A stretch of DNA of 12,086 nucleotides from Spirochaetales bacterium. Its GTDB lineage: Bacteria; Spirochaetota; Spirochaetia; ARS1246. Shown here in pieces: positions 1-7,422 of the stretch. The notes under the pieces are model-generated. The model was not told the DNA's origin, did no database searches, and saw nothing but the letters and a program-made list of their open reading frames with translations. Within the stretch, counting starts at the first letter, position 1. The number at the start of each line of letters is the position of its first letter. A program made the position numbers and the translations under genes. Location: contig JAFGHN010000309.1 of the NCBI GenBank assembly GCA_016930115.1, forward strand, positions 1 through 12,086. Direction: 5' to 3'.

Positions 1-543
1 GGCAACATGCGTGAAGCCTGGTCAACGGTTATCGATCTGAGACCCAGGCTCGGACAGATCGAGACAAACCCGCAGTTCGCGCAGGTTGTGCCTCCAACGG
101 AAATGGTAGTGTTGGTGACCCTCGAAACAAAAGTCGGGGAAGTCGAGGGTATGATGAACTTCTGCATACCCTATATAACAATAGAAGCCATTGTGAGTAA
201 GTTGACCGCTCAGTACATGTATTCCACGGTGCGCCGTGGAACTACTACCGAGAACATGCAAGTGCTGAGAGACCAACTCAACACCGTGAGTATGCCAGTG
301 GTCGCTGAAATCGGCAAGATGCAGATAACAATGCGGGACGTGCTTTCGCTCAGGAAAGGTGATGTAATCAGGCTTCAGGACGTGCGGATCAGCGATCCGA
401 TGATTGTCAAGGTCGGGAACATCCCCAAGTTCAAATGCAGACCCGGCGTAGTGGGAAGTAAAGTGGCTGTACAGATCACCGAGCAACTCGAAGAGGTGAG
501 AAGCGAAGAGTTCGAAGAGCTCACGGCTGAAGGAGAAGAGTGA
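1..543 (+). CDS. fliM: Flagellar motor switch protein FliM, 3' part (5' end outside window)
   Basis: FliM sits in the cytoplasmic C-ring of the flagellar motor, binds CheY-P at its N-terminus and passes the switching signal to the rotor. The frame is open from base 1, so the gene enters from the left. The visible 180 residues are about half of a usual FliM (330-350 aa). They hold the second half of the middle domain (fragment residues 1 to about 75, with FCIPYITIEAI) and then the C-terminal SpoA/FliN-like domain (about 100-163, with LRKGDVIRL and VGNIPKFKCRPG). The ATG at base 7 is internal and is not the start. The N-terminal CheY-binding motif and GGxG region lie outside the window. The TGA stop overlaps or abuts the start of fliY, consistent with coupled translation of the two switch proteins. 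Identification is firm from domain pattern and operon position. Confidence 0.96.
   Translation, partial: GNMREAWSTVIDLRPRLGQIETNPQFAQVVPPTEMVVLVTLETKVGEVEGMMNFCIPYITIEAIVSKLTAQYMYSTVRRGTTTENMQVLRDQLNTVSMPVVAEIGKMQITMRDVLSLRKGDVIRLQDVRISDPMIVKVGNIPKFKCRPGVVGSKVAVQITEQLEEVRSEEFEELTAEGEE
531..535 (+). promoter_or_regulatory. Ribosome binding site of fliY, inside the end of fliM
   Basis: AGGAG lies within the last codons of fliM. It is 4 bases before the possible GTG start (540) and 10 bases before ATG 546, so it slightly favours the ATG. Either start makes fliY translation depend on ribosomes finishing fliM. Confidence 0.6.
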
Positions 544-545
544 AT

Positions 546-1634
546 ATGAGTGACGGTTCCCTTTCACAAGATGAAATAGATGCTCTGCTGCAGGGAAGCG
601 GGGGAATTGATCTTGGCGAACCCGAAGAGCCGGCTGCCGCGCAACCTCAACGGAGTGCGGCGGGACCGAATCTCGGTGTTTTCACCGAGTTTTTGCGGGA
701 AGTTTCGGAGTCCCAGGCATCCAACCTTACCAGTCTTGTCGGTTCGAATGTGCGGTTGGGGGAGCCGGCGATTGAGATCATTTCCAATGGAACTTTCGTA
801 AAATCACTCCCCCTGGAAGTCGTTCAGATTGTCCAGAATTTTGCGGGTGGAGCGGCGGGAAGCCATTCCTACCTGTTCGCCCCGGATATCGCCACCGCAA
901 TAGCGGGAATGATGATGGGTCAGGAAGAGGTGGAGCTCAATGAAGCGGCGCTTACCGCACTATCCGAAGCCGGAAACACTCTCGCCGGCGCGACGGCAAG
1001 CGCGCTATCGGAAAGGATCGGCGCCGCCGTGTCCGCTGAACCCGGTGAGACAAGGACAAAGGCCGCCGGCGACGTGGAAGTGCCGGACGGACGTTTTGTG
1101 AAGGTCACTTATTCCGTGTCTATGGAAGGAAAAGAATCTGCTGAGCTGGTGGAGCTTTTTGATATGGCCATTTTGAACCAATTTGGACAGGCTGCACAGA
1201 CCCCCGCGGTTGATGAGTCGGCGGACAGTCTTTTCGCCGGCGGCGGTGATCTGGACGATTCACTCTTTGGCGGGACCCTTGCCCAGCCTCACGGAGGTAT
1301 GTCCGGCGGGCGGGCGAATCCAAATGTCCAGTCCGTACAGTTCCCGGCGTTGAGCGGCGGGGCTGCGGCGACGGACCAGGGAAACATCAGTCTCCTCATG
1401 GATGTTTACATGGAAATGACCGTCGAATTGGGGAGAACCCGGCGACTCATCCGGGATATACTCGGCATGGGAGAAGGGACGATTCTTGAATTGGACAAAC
1501 TTGCCGGCGAACCTGTCGATATCCTCGTCAACCAGAAATTGATTGCAAAAGGTGAAGTGGTGGTAATCGACGAGAATTTCGGGGTTCGCGTGACCGAGAT
1601 CGTTGATCCGATGGAAAGGGTCTCGGAGATGTGA
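546..1634 (+). CDS. fliY: Flagellar motor switch protein FliY (CheC-like domain plus FliN domain)
   Basis: FliY replaces FliN in the switch complex of spirochaetes and Bacillota, and in Bacillus it also dephosphorylates CheY-P. This protein is 362 aa from ATG 546. Residues 5-16 (SLSQDEIDALLQ) are the EIDALL motif that binds CheY-P in FliM/FliY. Residues about 40-215 resemble the CheC/CheX phosphatase fold. One active-site pair is visible at E141 and N144, followed by a Pro 22 residues later (P166). The equivalent first site near residues 52-60 has Glu where the Asn should be. A Gly/Ala/Asp-rich linker (about 216-275) leads to the FliN/SpoA domain (about 280-355, with GRTRRLIRDIL and LDKLAGEPVDILVN). 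A GTG at 540 is an alternative start. ATG 546 is preferred because AGGAG at 531-535 then has a 10-base spacer rather than 4, and MSDG..LSQDEIDALL is a typical N-terminus. Confidence 0.95.
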   Translation: MSDGSLSQDEIDALLQGSGGIDLGEPEEPAAAQPQRSAAGPNLGVFTEFLREVSESQASNLTSLVGSNVRLGEPAIEIISNGTFVKSLPLEVVQIVQNFAGGAAGSHSYLFAPDIATAIAGMMMGQEEVELNEAALTALSEAGNTLAGATASALSERIGAAVSAEPGETRTKAAGDVEVPDGRFVKVTYSVSMEGKESAELVELFDMAILNQFGQAAQTPAVDESADSLFAGGGDLDDSLFGGTLAQPHGGMSGGRANPNVQSVQFPALSGGAAATDQGNISLLMDVYMEMTVELGRTRRLIRDILGMGEGTILELDKLAGEPVDILVNQKLIAKGEVVVIDENFGVRVTEIVDPMERVSEM

Positions 1635-1655
1635 TTTAAAAATGATGATTTGAAG

Positions 1656-1671
1656 CAGGCGTAACTGCCTG
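1656..1671 (+). other. Small inverted repeat in the fliY-fliO gap
   Basis: CAGGC (1656-1660) and GCCTG (1667-1671) can pair as a 5-bp stem with a 6-base loop. There is no T-run after it, so it does not look like an intrinsic terminator. It sits just before the fliO ribosome binding site and could be a weak mRNA hairpin or chance. The rest of this 53-base gap holds nothing else I can support. Confidence 0.3.
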
Positions 1672-1687
1672 AACATGGGAGGGGAAC

Positions 1688-2257
1688 GTGAAAAGACTCG
1701 CAGTAACAATAGGTGTAGCGACGTTTCTATTGCTCAGCGCCACACCGCTGTTTTCACAAGACGCCATAGATGAAACGACGCTGGAAATCGGTATTCCCGA
1801 CGAGGGAACCGGCGGCGACGAATCGCTGAGTGTGTTTAAGGCCTGGGATTTCATCAAGATGCTGCTGATCCTTGGCGCCGTCATCGCGGTTATCTATGGG
1901 CTGTTCCACTTCTTGAAGAAATCCGGCAATCCGAAATTCAACGAGACGCGGCTCATCCGCGTGCTTTCGTCAAAAACGCTGACGGGGGCGCGGGCGCTTC
2001 ACCTTGTTGAAGTAGGCAACCAGATCTTCCTGGTCGGTACCTCTGAAAATGCAGTGAACCTTGTGTCGGAAATTGCGGACAAGGAGACTCTCGACAGCCT
2101 GAAGCTGCAGGCCGCAAATGCGCAGGCCGTGGAGAAGCGGAGTTTCGCGAGCATTCTCGGGCAGACTTTCGGAAGACCTGCTGCATCGAAGCCGAATACC
2201 GCGGCGGACCCGATGGCTTTCTTAAGACAGCAGCGGCAAAGGATCCGGAACATGTAG
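1688..2257 (+). CDS. fliO: Flagellar biosynthesis protein FliO (called FliZ in some spirochaetes)
   Basis: FliO is a bitopic membrane protein that helps FliP oligomerise while the flagellar export gate is built. The 189-aa product starts with a hydrophobic signal-like segment (residues 1-23, ending LFSQD). A short acidic periplasmic stretch follows, then one clear membrane helix (about 56-76, MLLILGAVIAVIYGLFHFL). The cytoplasmic domain (about 80-150, with RLIRVLSSKTLTGARALHLVEVGNQ and FLVGTSENAVNL) has the FliO pattern. The C-terminal tail is basic and Gln/Arg rich. The start is GTG at 1688, chosen because a strong GGGAGGGG (1677-1684) stands just upstream and the signal sequence begins there. 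Position between fliY and fliP is the standard place. FliO is poorly conserved, so the call rests on topology, the short cytoplasmic motif and context together. Confidence 0.9.
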   Translation: MKRLAVTIGVATFLLLSATPLFSQDAIDETTLEIGIPDEGTGGDESLSVFKAWDFIKMLLILGAVIAVIYGLFHFLKKSGNPKFNETRLIRVLSSKTLTGARALHLVEVGNQIFLVGTSENAVNLVSEIADKETLDSLKLQAANAQAVEKRSFASILGQTFGRPAASKPNTAADPMAFLRQQRQRIRNM

Positions 2258-2273
2258 AGGCGTTGCCGTATAT

Positions 2274-2281
2274 GGGGGGGG
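2274..2281 (+). promoter_or_regulatory. Run of eight G just before the fliP start (G-rich ribosome binding site)
   Basis: Eight consecutive G residues end one base before the fliP ATG at 2283. They replace the usual AGGAGG, and no other Shine-Dalgarno-like sequence lies within 15 bases. Pairing with the CCUCC end of 16S rRNA would be partial. The run is also a mononucleotide tract prone to length change, which here would alter spacing rather than reading frame. Confidence 0.5.
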
Positions 2282-2282
2282 A

Positions 2283-3077
2283 ATGAAAAAGAAAACTCAT
2301 GTAGTTATCGCGGTGCTGCTCCTTCTTCTCACTTCCGGTCTGTGCGCCCAGGACCGGCCAACTGTGGCGGACGGGGGAACAGCGGTAGACTCGCTTCAGA
2401 TACCCTTTGTCGATTTGACCGTGCGCGGGGCTGAGAGCAACCGCGAGGTGGCGCTTTCAATCCAGCTTATTCTGCTTCTCGCCGTACTGACCCTCGCGCC
2501 GTCGATCATACTGCTTATGACTTCTTTCCTGAGAATCGCGGTGGTATTCGACTTTGTAAAACGATCACTGTCGCTTCAGCAGGTGCCGCCGACGCAGGTC
2601 ATGCTCGGTGTCGCGCTGTTTCTTACGCTTTTTATCATGTGGCCGACCGTGTCGGACATTTACGAGAACGCGTTCAAGCCGTTTTCTCAAGGGGAAATAG
2701 ATACACGCGAAATGTATGACTCGGCCGTCAGCCCCTTGCGGCTGTTTATGTACAAGCAGCTTAACGGTCATCACGAGACCATCGGGCTGTTCATGAGGAT
2801 GCGCGGGCTTCCGCAACCTCAAAATTTCGCCGAGGTGCCCACGTACGTTCTTATCCCCGCGTACGTGCTCAACGAGCTGACGATAGCGTTCAAGATCGGG
2901 ATTCTTCTGTATATCCCGTTTATCGTCATAGATATGGTGGTTGCTTCCACCCTCATGTCCATGGGCATGATCATGCTGCCGCCGATTATGATATCGCTGC
3001 CGTTTAAACTGATACTGTTCGTGCTCGTAGACGGGTGGGGCCTCATTACGCAGCAGATGATTCTGAGCTTCAAATGA
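2283..3077 (+). CDS. fliP: Flagellar type III export gate protein FliP
   Basis: FliP forms the main ring of the FliP5-FliQ4-FliR1 export pore in the basal-body membrane. The product is 264 aa. It has an N-terminal cleavable-type signal peptide (residues 1-22, LLLLLTSGLCAQD), as in many FliP proteins, then a short periplasmic stretch and hydrophobic segments around 58-82, 104-121, 186-222 and 225-253. Family signatures are present: RSLSLQQVPPTQVMLG (about 94-109) and PAYVLNELTIAFKIGILLYI (192-211), followed by VIDMVVASTLMSMGM. The C-terminus GLITQQMILSFK is also typical. Length is close to the family norm of about 245-265 aa. The stop overlaps the ribosome binding site of fliQ. Identification is certain from motifs. 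Confidence 0.98.
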   Translation: MKKKTHVVIAVLLLLLTSGLCAQDRPTVADGGTAVDSLQIPFVDLTVRGAESNREVALSIQLILLLAVLTLAPSIILLMTSFLRIAVVFDFVKRSLSLQQVPPTQVMLGVALFLTLFIMWPTVSDIYENAFKPFSQGEIDTREMYDSAVSPLRLFMYKQLNGHHETIGLFMRMRGLPQPQNFAEVPTYVLIPAYVLNELTIAFKIGILLYIPFIVIDMVVASTLMSMGMIMLPPIMISLPFKLILFVLVDGWGLITQQMILSFK

Positions 3078-3087
3078 GGAGAAATAG

Positions 3088-3357
3088 ATGGAATTGGGAA
3101 CCGTAACGGCGATTTTCAGATCCGCGGTACTGCAGATCCTCATACTCTCGGCCCCCGTTCTGCTGATAGGTATGGGGGTGGGCTTAATCGTGTCGGTATT
3201 TCAGGCGACAACGTCGATACAGGAGCAGACTCTGACGTTCATACCCAAGATTGCGGCGATACTGCTGTCACTCTTTGTTTTCGGCCCGTGGATGTTTTCT
3301 ACGCTGGCGCAGTACACCCTGCGCCTGCTGCAGACCATCCCGGATATCGCGAATTGA
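3088..3357 (+). CDS. fliQ: Flagellar type III export gate protein FliQ
   Basis: FliQ packs around the FliP/FliR core of the export gate. The 89-aa product has the two hydrophobic hairpin helices expected (about residues 13-37 and 51-75). The conserved centre is VSVFQATTSIQEQTLTFIPKI (about 36-56), which marks the family. Usual length is 88-90 aa, so it is complete. AGGAG at 3077-3081 overlaps the fliP stop and gives a 6-base spacer to ATG 3088. The 18-base gap to fliR holds only that gene's ribosome binding site. Confidence 0.98.
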   Translation: MELGTVTAIFRSAVLQILILSAPVLLIGMGVGLIVSVFQATTSIQEQTLTFIPKIAAILLSLFVFGPWMFSTLAQYTLRLLQTIPDIAN

Positions 3358-3375
3358 TGATGTAAGTGAGGGGTT

Positions 3376-4170
3376 ATGGGATTCGGCGAGCTCATCGAAC
3401 ACGCGCAGGTTTTTCTCCTTGTGCTGGTTCGTGTCTACGCCATCGTACGGATTTCACCGCTGTTCTCATCGGACGCCACGCCCGGAATCGTGCGGGTGGG
3501 CTTAAGCTTTTTCACCGCGGTGGCCGTACTCCCTGGAGTGCTCGCAAAGGGGTATCCCATACCCGACGACGGTCTGAATTACGCGCTGCTTCTTGCAGGC
3601 GAGGCGATGGTGGGGATCATTACCGGGTTCACTTTGGTAATCGTGTACGCGAGTTTTCAACTCGCCGGGCAATTCTTCTCGCTGCAGATGGGTTTCGGCG
3701 CCTCTCAGGTGTTCGACCCGCTTGCACAGGAAGAGATACCGGTCATGGGGCAGTTCCTGAACCTGGTTGCAATGTTTGCGTTTGTAAGCGTGAACGGCTT
3801 TCAGAAGATTTTTCTCTACGGCGTCGAACGGTCAATCGTATCAGTACGAGCGGTGGACTTTGTTATCGGGAGAGACTTCATCCTGCGAACGATGTTTTCC
3901 GGGCTTGGGAGGATATTCGAGCAAGCCCTGGTGATCGCTTTTCCCATACTGGGGATCCTCTGCCTGGTTTCGATAACCATGGGGCTGCTGGCAAAGGCGG
4001 CTCCGCAGATCAACCTCTTGATGCTCGGATTTCCAATAGCCATCAGCGTCGCATTTATCGTGATCCTGCTCATCGCCCCGCTGTTGGTCGAAACTTTTGC
4101 AAAAATTATAGACGGAAGTTTCGAGACGGTTTCCCGCATCTTTGCTGCGGCACGGGGAGGCGGTCAATGA
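3376..4170 (+). CDS. fliR: Flagellar type III export gate protein FliR
   Basis: FliR is the single-copy subunit that, with FliP and FliQ, closes the export pore. The 264-aa product matches the family length of about 255-265 aa. It has several membrane segments (around 11-30, 41-58, 69-92, 126-146, 183-206, 213-240). Signatures seen are VRISPLFSSDATPG (24-37), QLAGQFFSLQMGFG (95-108) and GLLAKAAPQINLLMLGFP (203-220). The last is the most diagnostic FliR motif. The ATG at 3376 follows GAGGGG at 3368-3373. The stop overlaps the start of flhB by 4 bases (ATGA), indicating translational coupling. In some clostridia fliR and flhB are fused. Here they are separate, in different frames. Confidence 0.98.
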   Translation: MGFGELIEHAQVFLLVLVRVYAIVRISPLFSSDATPGIVRVGLSFFTAVAVLPGVLAKGYPIPDDGLNYALLLAGEAMVGIITGFTLVIVYASFQLAGQFFSLQMGFGASQVFDPLAQEEIPVMGQFLNLVAMFAFVSVNGFQKIFLYGVERSIVSVRAVDFVIGRDFILRTMFSGLGRIFEQALVIAFPILGILCLVSITMGLLAKAAPQINLLMLGFPIAISVAFIVILLIAPLLVETFAKIIDGSFETVSRIFAAARGGGQ

Positions 4171-5285
4171 AGTTCTCAGATTCAACCTTCTGGATTGATC
4201 TCCAGTGGTTTGCCGCGGAGGACGAAGGGCGGACGGAGGAACCCACAGAGCAGAAGATACGCAAGGCCAGGGAAGAGGGAAAGGTGGCAAAGAGCACGGA
4301 GTTCACCTCCGCGCTGGTGCTGCTTTTCCCCATCATCGCCATAGGCGTACTTGGTTCCTATATTCTCGGCAACCTCATCGACATGATGCGATTTTTCTTC
4401 AGCCTGTCCGCGGAGATAGATTTGACCCGTGACTCCCGCATCGTGCCGGCCTTCTTCAATTATTTTCTCAAGATAACCATACCGATCTTTGCGGTCGCCT
4501 TCGTTTCAGCGATACTGGGAAACGTATTTCAGGTGGGCTTCCTGTTCTCCACGAAGCCCATCACCCCCGATTTCAAAAAAATCGTCCCGCATTTCGGCAG
4601 GTTCTTCAAACGTGCGCTGTTTTCCACCGAAGCCGCGTTTAATCTGGGAAAGTCGGTTCTCAAGATTGTTATCATTTCCGGAATAGCATTTCTGAATATC
4701 CGGGCGAACTTGGACAAGCTTGCGCTCCTGACGTCCAGCACCTTTCTGGTCAGTTTTCAGACTGTTGCAGGTGTTGCCTTTGCGATACTTGTGGAGGCCG
4801 CGGTAGCTCTGCTCATCCTGTCGATTCCCGACTACCTGTTCCAACGCCACCAGCATCGCGAGTCATTGAAGATGACAAAACAGGAGGTGAAGGAAGAGCG
4901 CAGGATGTCCGAAGGAGACCCGTTGGTGCGGAGCCGGCTTCGCGAGCGCATGCGGGATCTCCTTACGCGAAACATGATCCGGAATGTTCCGCGGGCGGAC
5001 GTCGTGGTTACAAACCCGACGCATTATGCAGTTGCCCTCGAATGGAACAGGAGCACCATGGAAGCGCCGGCGGTCATCGCTAAGGGAATGGACAATATCG
5101 CTCTCAAAATCCGTGAGGTGGCTGAGGAAAACGACATCCCCTGCATGGAAAACAGACCGCTTGCCCGCGCTCTCTACGAGGAAGTAAACATCGGCGATTC
5201 TATTCCTGAGAAATATTACGAAGTTATGGCCCTCATCCTGGCTCAAGTCTACAAGATGAAGGGCCGCACACTGGAGGCCGTATGA
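4167..5285 (+). CDS. flhB: Flagellar export switch protein FlhB
   Basis: FlhB wraps the export gate and switches the exported substrates from rod/hook to filament type after self-cleavage. The 372-aa product begins MKFSDSTFWIDLQWFAAEDE, then the basic linker EEPTEQKIRKAREEGKVAKS (24-43) that is hallmark FlhB. Membrane segments lie around 48-78, 97-125, 161-180 and 194-221. The cytoplasmic autoprotease site NPTH is intact at 283-286 (cleavage between Asn and Pro). It is followed by HYAVALEW and the conserved NRPLARALYE (329-338). The start is ATG 4167, overlapping the fliR stop, with GGGGAGG at 4154-4160. The same frame stays open back into fliR (from about 3366), but that upstream part has no FlhB-like sequence and is rejected as coding. 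A 42-base gap without recognisable signals separates it from flhA. Confidence 0.98.
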   Translation: MKFSDSTFWIDLQWFAAEDEGRTEEPTEQKIRKAREEGKVAKSTEFTSALVLLFPIIAIGVLGSYILGNLIDMMRFFFSLSAEIDLTRDSRIVPAFFNYFLKITIPIFAVAFVSAILGNVFQVGFLFSTKPITPDFKKIVPHFGRFFKRALFSTEAAFNLGKSVLKIVIISGIAFLNIRANLDKLALLTSSTFLVSFQTVAGVAFAILVEAAVALLILSIPDYLFQRHQHRESLKMTKQEVKEERRMSEGDPLVRSRLRERMRDLLTRNMIRNVPRADVVVTNPTHYAVALEWNRSTMEAPAVIAKGMDNIALKIREVAEENDIPCMENRPLARALYEEVNIGDSIPEKYYEVMALILAQVYKMKGRTLEAV

Positions 5286-5327
5286 TAATTCGTTTCACCG
5301 GACACACGGCGGCTGCGGGGTGGGTTT

Positions 5328-7421
5328 ATGGCTGATATTCCACGGGTGATCGGCCGGTCGCTCTTCAAACAACGGAGCGACATTTTTGTAGCCGCCGGTG
5401 TTGTCGCGGTCGTCATGATGATGATCATACCGCTGCCGACGGTGATACTCGACCTGTTGATGGCGTTCAATCTGGTGTTGAGCCTTCTCATCATTCTTAT
5501 TGTCCTCTATACGAAGAGGGCCCTCGATTTCTCGGTTTTCCCGACGATGCTTCTGGTGGCAACGGTCTTCGGGCTTGCGCTGAACGTTTCCTCAACACGG
5601 CTCATACTCGCCCAGGGTTCCGAGTTCGGCGGACGAATCGTCAGGGCATTCTCGGGGTTTGTCGTCGGCTCATCGGGCCTGCAGGGAATGGTGATCGGTT
5701 TCATCATTTTCGTGATCATTATCGCGGTGCAGTTCATCGTCATCACCAAAGGTTCAACGCGGGTGGCCGAAGTCGCCGCCAGGTTCACCCTCGACGCCCT
5801 CCCGGGCAAGCAGATGGCGATTGAAGCCGAATACAATTCCGGCGCGATCACCGAGGAGGAGTCCACAAGGCGCAAGAACGATCTGCAGCGCCAGGTCGAT
5901 TTCTACGGCGCCATGGACGGTGCGTCGAAGTTCGTCTCGGGCAACGTCAAGGTTGGCATCCTCATCACGCTGATAAACATCATCGGCGGTATTGTCGTCG
6001 GGATGACCATTCACGGGGAGACCCTGGATGTCGCCTTGAACTCCTACATTTCTCTGGCAATCGGCGACGGGCTTGTGACCCAGTTCCCGACCCTCCTCAT
6101 TTCGACGGCGACGGGTATCATCGTCACCAGGGCCGTCTCCGACGGGACTTTCGGCAACGACGTTACCGTCCAGTTCTCCCAGCAGGCGCGGGTGTACTGG
6201 ATCGGCGCGGTATTTCTCCTCGTGCTGGGGGTTCTGCCGGGCTTCCCGTGGTATCTCTTGATCCCGATGGCGGCGCTGACTGGGTTTCTCGCCTACAGGC
6301 TTTCAAGGAAACAGATTGCCATTGAGGAGGCGGAAAAGGTTCAGGAGGAGGCAACCAGAAGACAGCCGGCGCAGGCCGAGATGTCACCGGTGGTACCCCT
6401 CGATCCGCTTTCTCTCGAGCTCGGTTACGGGCTCATACCCCTCGTGGACAAGGACCAGGGCGCCGAGCTTCTCGACAGAATCACCAGGATACGGCGGGAA
6501 AAAGCCCTCGATCTGGGTCTTGTGGTTCCGCGGATCAGGATAATAGACAACATGCGGTTGGAGCCGTCTGAATACTGCCTCAAAATCAAGGGCGTGGAAG
6601 TCGGCAGGGGAACCATACGGGTCGGTCACTATCTGGCGATCAACCCCGGCGGCGCCAAAGAGCCGCTTCCCGGGGAAAAAACGATAGACCCGGCGTTCGG
6701 GCTTCCGGCGCTCTGGATTACCGAAGACCAGCGCGAGAAGGCGGAGCGGGAAGGGTATACTGTTGTTGACTCTCCTTCGATCATCGCAACTCATCTGACC
6801 CATGTCATCGAAAGGCATGCGTCCGAGATCCTTGGAAGGCAGGAAGTACAGTCGATCCTCGACACGCTCAAGGCAGACTACCCGGCGGTTGTCACGGAAG
6901 TTTCGGAGGTTCTCGCGGTGGGCGAAATCCAGAAAGTGCTGCAGGGATTGCTGTCCGAACAGACCTCCATCAGAAACATGGTGACTATTCTCGAAACCCT
7001 TGCCGACTACGGTTCGGTTTCGAAAGATGTGGGTTTCCTTATCGAGAAGTGCCGCCAGGCCTTGGGAAGGCAAATCTGCCTGCAGTACGCCGACGAAAAC
7101 AAAACGCTGCGGGTGCTCACGATACAGCCGGAAGTCGAACAGAAACTGATAAATTCGCGGCTCGAGACCGCCGGCGGCGTCATTGCGGCGCTCGAACCGG
7201 GCGAGCAGAGACATTGGATAGAAACGCTGTCAAACGCCGTCAAGGAAGTCCAGGACCGCGGCGAATACCCGGTGATTCTCTGCTCGGAGGCGGCGCGCCC
7301 GCTTGTCAAGAGCTCCTCGATCCGGGAGATACCGGATCTGGTCGTTCTCTCGGTGCCTGAAATCGCGCAGGACATGAAAATAGAAGCGCTGGGCGAAATC
7401 CGAATGGAAGAGGTTAGGTAA
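5328..7421 (+). CDS. flhA: Flagellar export gate protein FlhA
   Basis: FlhA forms the nine-subunit export gate. Its membrane part couples the proton motive force to export and its cytoplasmic part docks chaperone-substrate complexes. At 697 aa it is full length. Residues 18-325 hold the membrane segments and the FHIPEP-type signature RVAEVAARFTLDALPGKQM (145-163). Residues 328-697 form the cytoplasmic domain, starting after a Gln/Glu-rich linker, with LSLELGYGLIPLVD (361-374) as the entry motif. Directly after the signature the residues are IEAEYN. Most FlhA proteins have Asp at the position of E166, within the segment thought to conduct protons. The start at ATG 5328 has only a G-rich stretch (GGGGTGGG, about 5316-5323) as ribosome binding site, weaker than its neighbours. 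Its last codons carry the ribosome binding site of flhF, one base downstream. Confidence 0.98.
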   Translation: MADIPRVIGRSLFKQRSDIFVAAGVVAVVMMMIIPLPTVILDLLMAFNLVLSLLIILIVLYTKRALDFSVFPTMLLVATVFGLALNVSSTRLILAQGSEFGGRIVRAFSGFVVGSSGLQGMVIGFIIFVIIIAVQFIVITKGSTRVAEVAARFTLDALPGKQMAIEAEYNSGAITEEESTRRKNDLQRQVDFYGAMDGASKFVSGNVKVGILITLINIIGGIVVGMTIHGETLDVALNSYISLAIGDGLVTQFPTLLISTATGIIVTRAVSDGTFGNDVTVQFSQQARVYWIGAVFLLVLGVLPGFPWYLLIPMAALTGFLAYRLSRKQIAIEEAEKVQEEATRRQPAQAEMSPVVPLDPLSLELGYGLIPLVDKDQGAELLDRITRIRREKALDLGLVVPRIRIIDNMRLEPSEYCLKIKGVEVGRGTIRVGHYLAINPGGAKEPLPGEKTIDPAFGLPALWITEDQREKAEREGYTVVDSPSIIATHLTHVIERHASEILGRQEVQSILDTLKADYPAVVTEVSEVLAVGEIQKVLQGLLSEQTSIRNMVTILETLADYGSVSKDVGFLIEKCRQALGRQICLQYADENKTLRVLTIQPEVEQKLINSRLETAGGVIAALEPGEQRHWIETLSNAVKEVQDRGEYPVILCSEAARPLVKSSSIREIPDLVVLSVPEIAQDMKIEALGEIRMEEVR

Positions 7422-7422
7422 C

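Noticed and set aside
22..567. Antisense open frame of 181 codons opposite fliM
   Set aside because: Composition is His/Ser/Leu rich as expected for a shadow of the + strand gene, and fliM is clearly coding on the other strand.
1656..1671. Hairpin after fliY considered as a transcription terminator
   Set aside because: The stem is only 5 bp and no T-run follows. The next sequence is the fliO ribosome binding site.
3366..4166. Long open frame of about 267 codons overlapping fliR and continuous with flhB, which could be read as a 639-aa FlhB fusion
   Set aside because: The upstream part is rich in Arg, Gly and His, has no membrane segments and no similarity to any flagellar protein. fliR in the other frame is clearly coding, and flhB has its own ATG and ribosome binding site at 4167.
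6384..7214. Antisense open frame of 276 codons opposite flhA
   Set aside because: High-G+C codon usage leaves the opposite strand open. The protein has no recognisable domain, and flhA motifs run through the same stretch.
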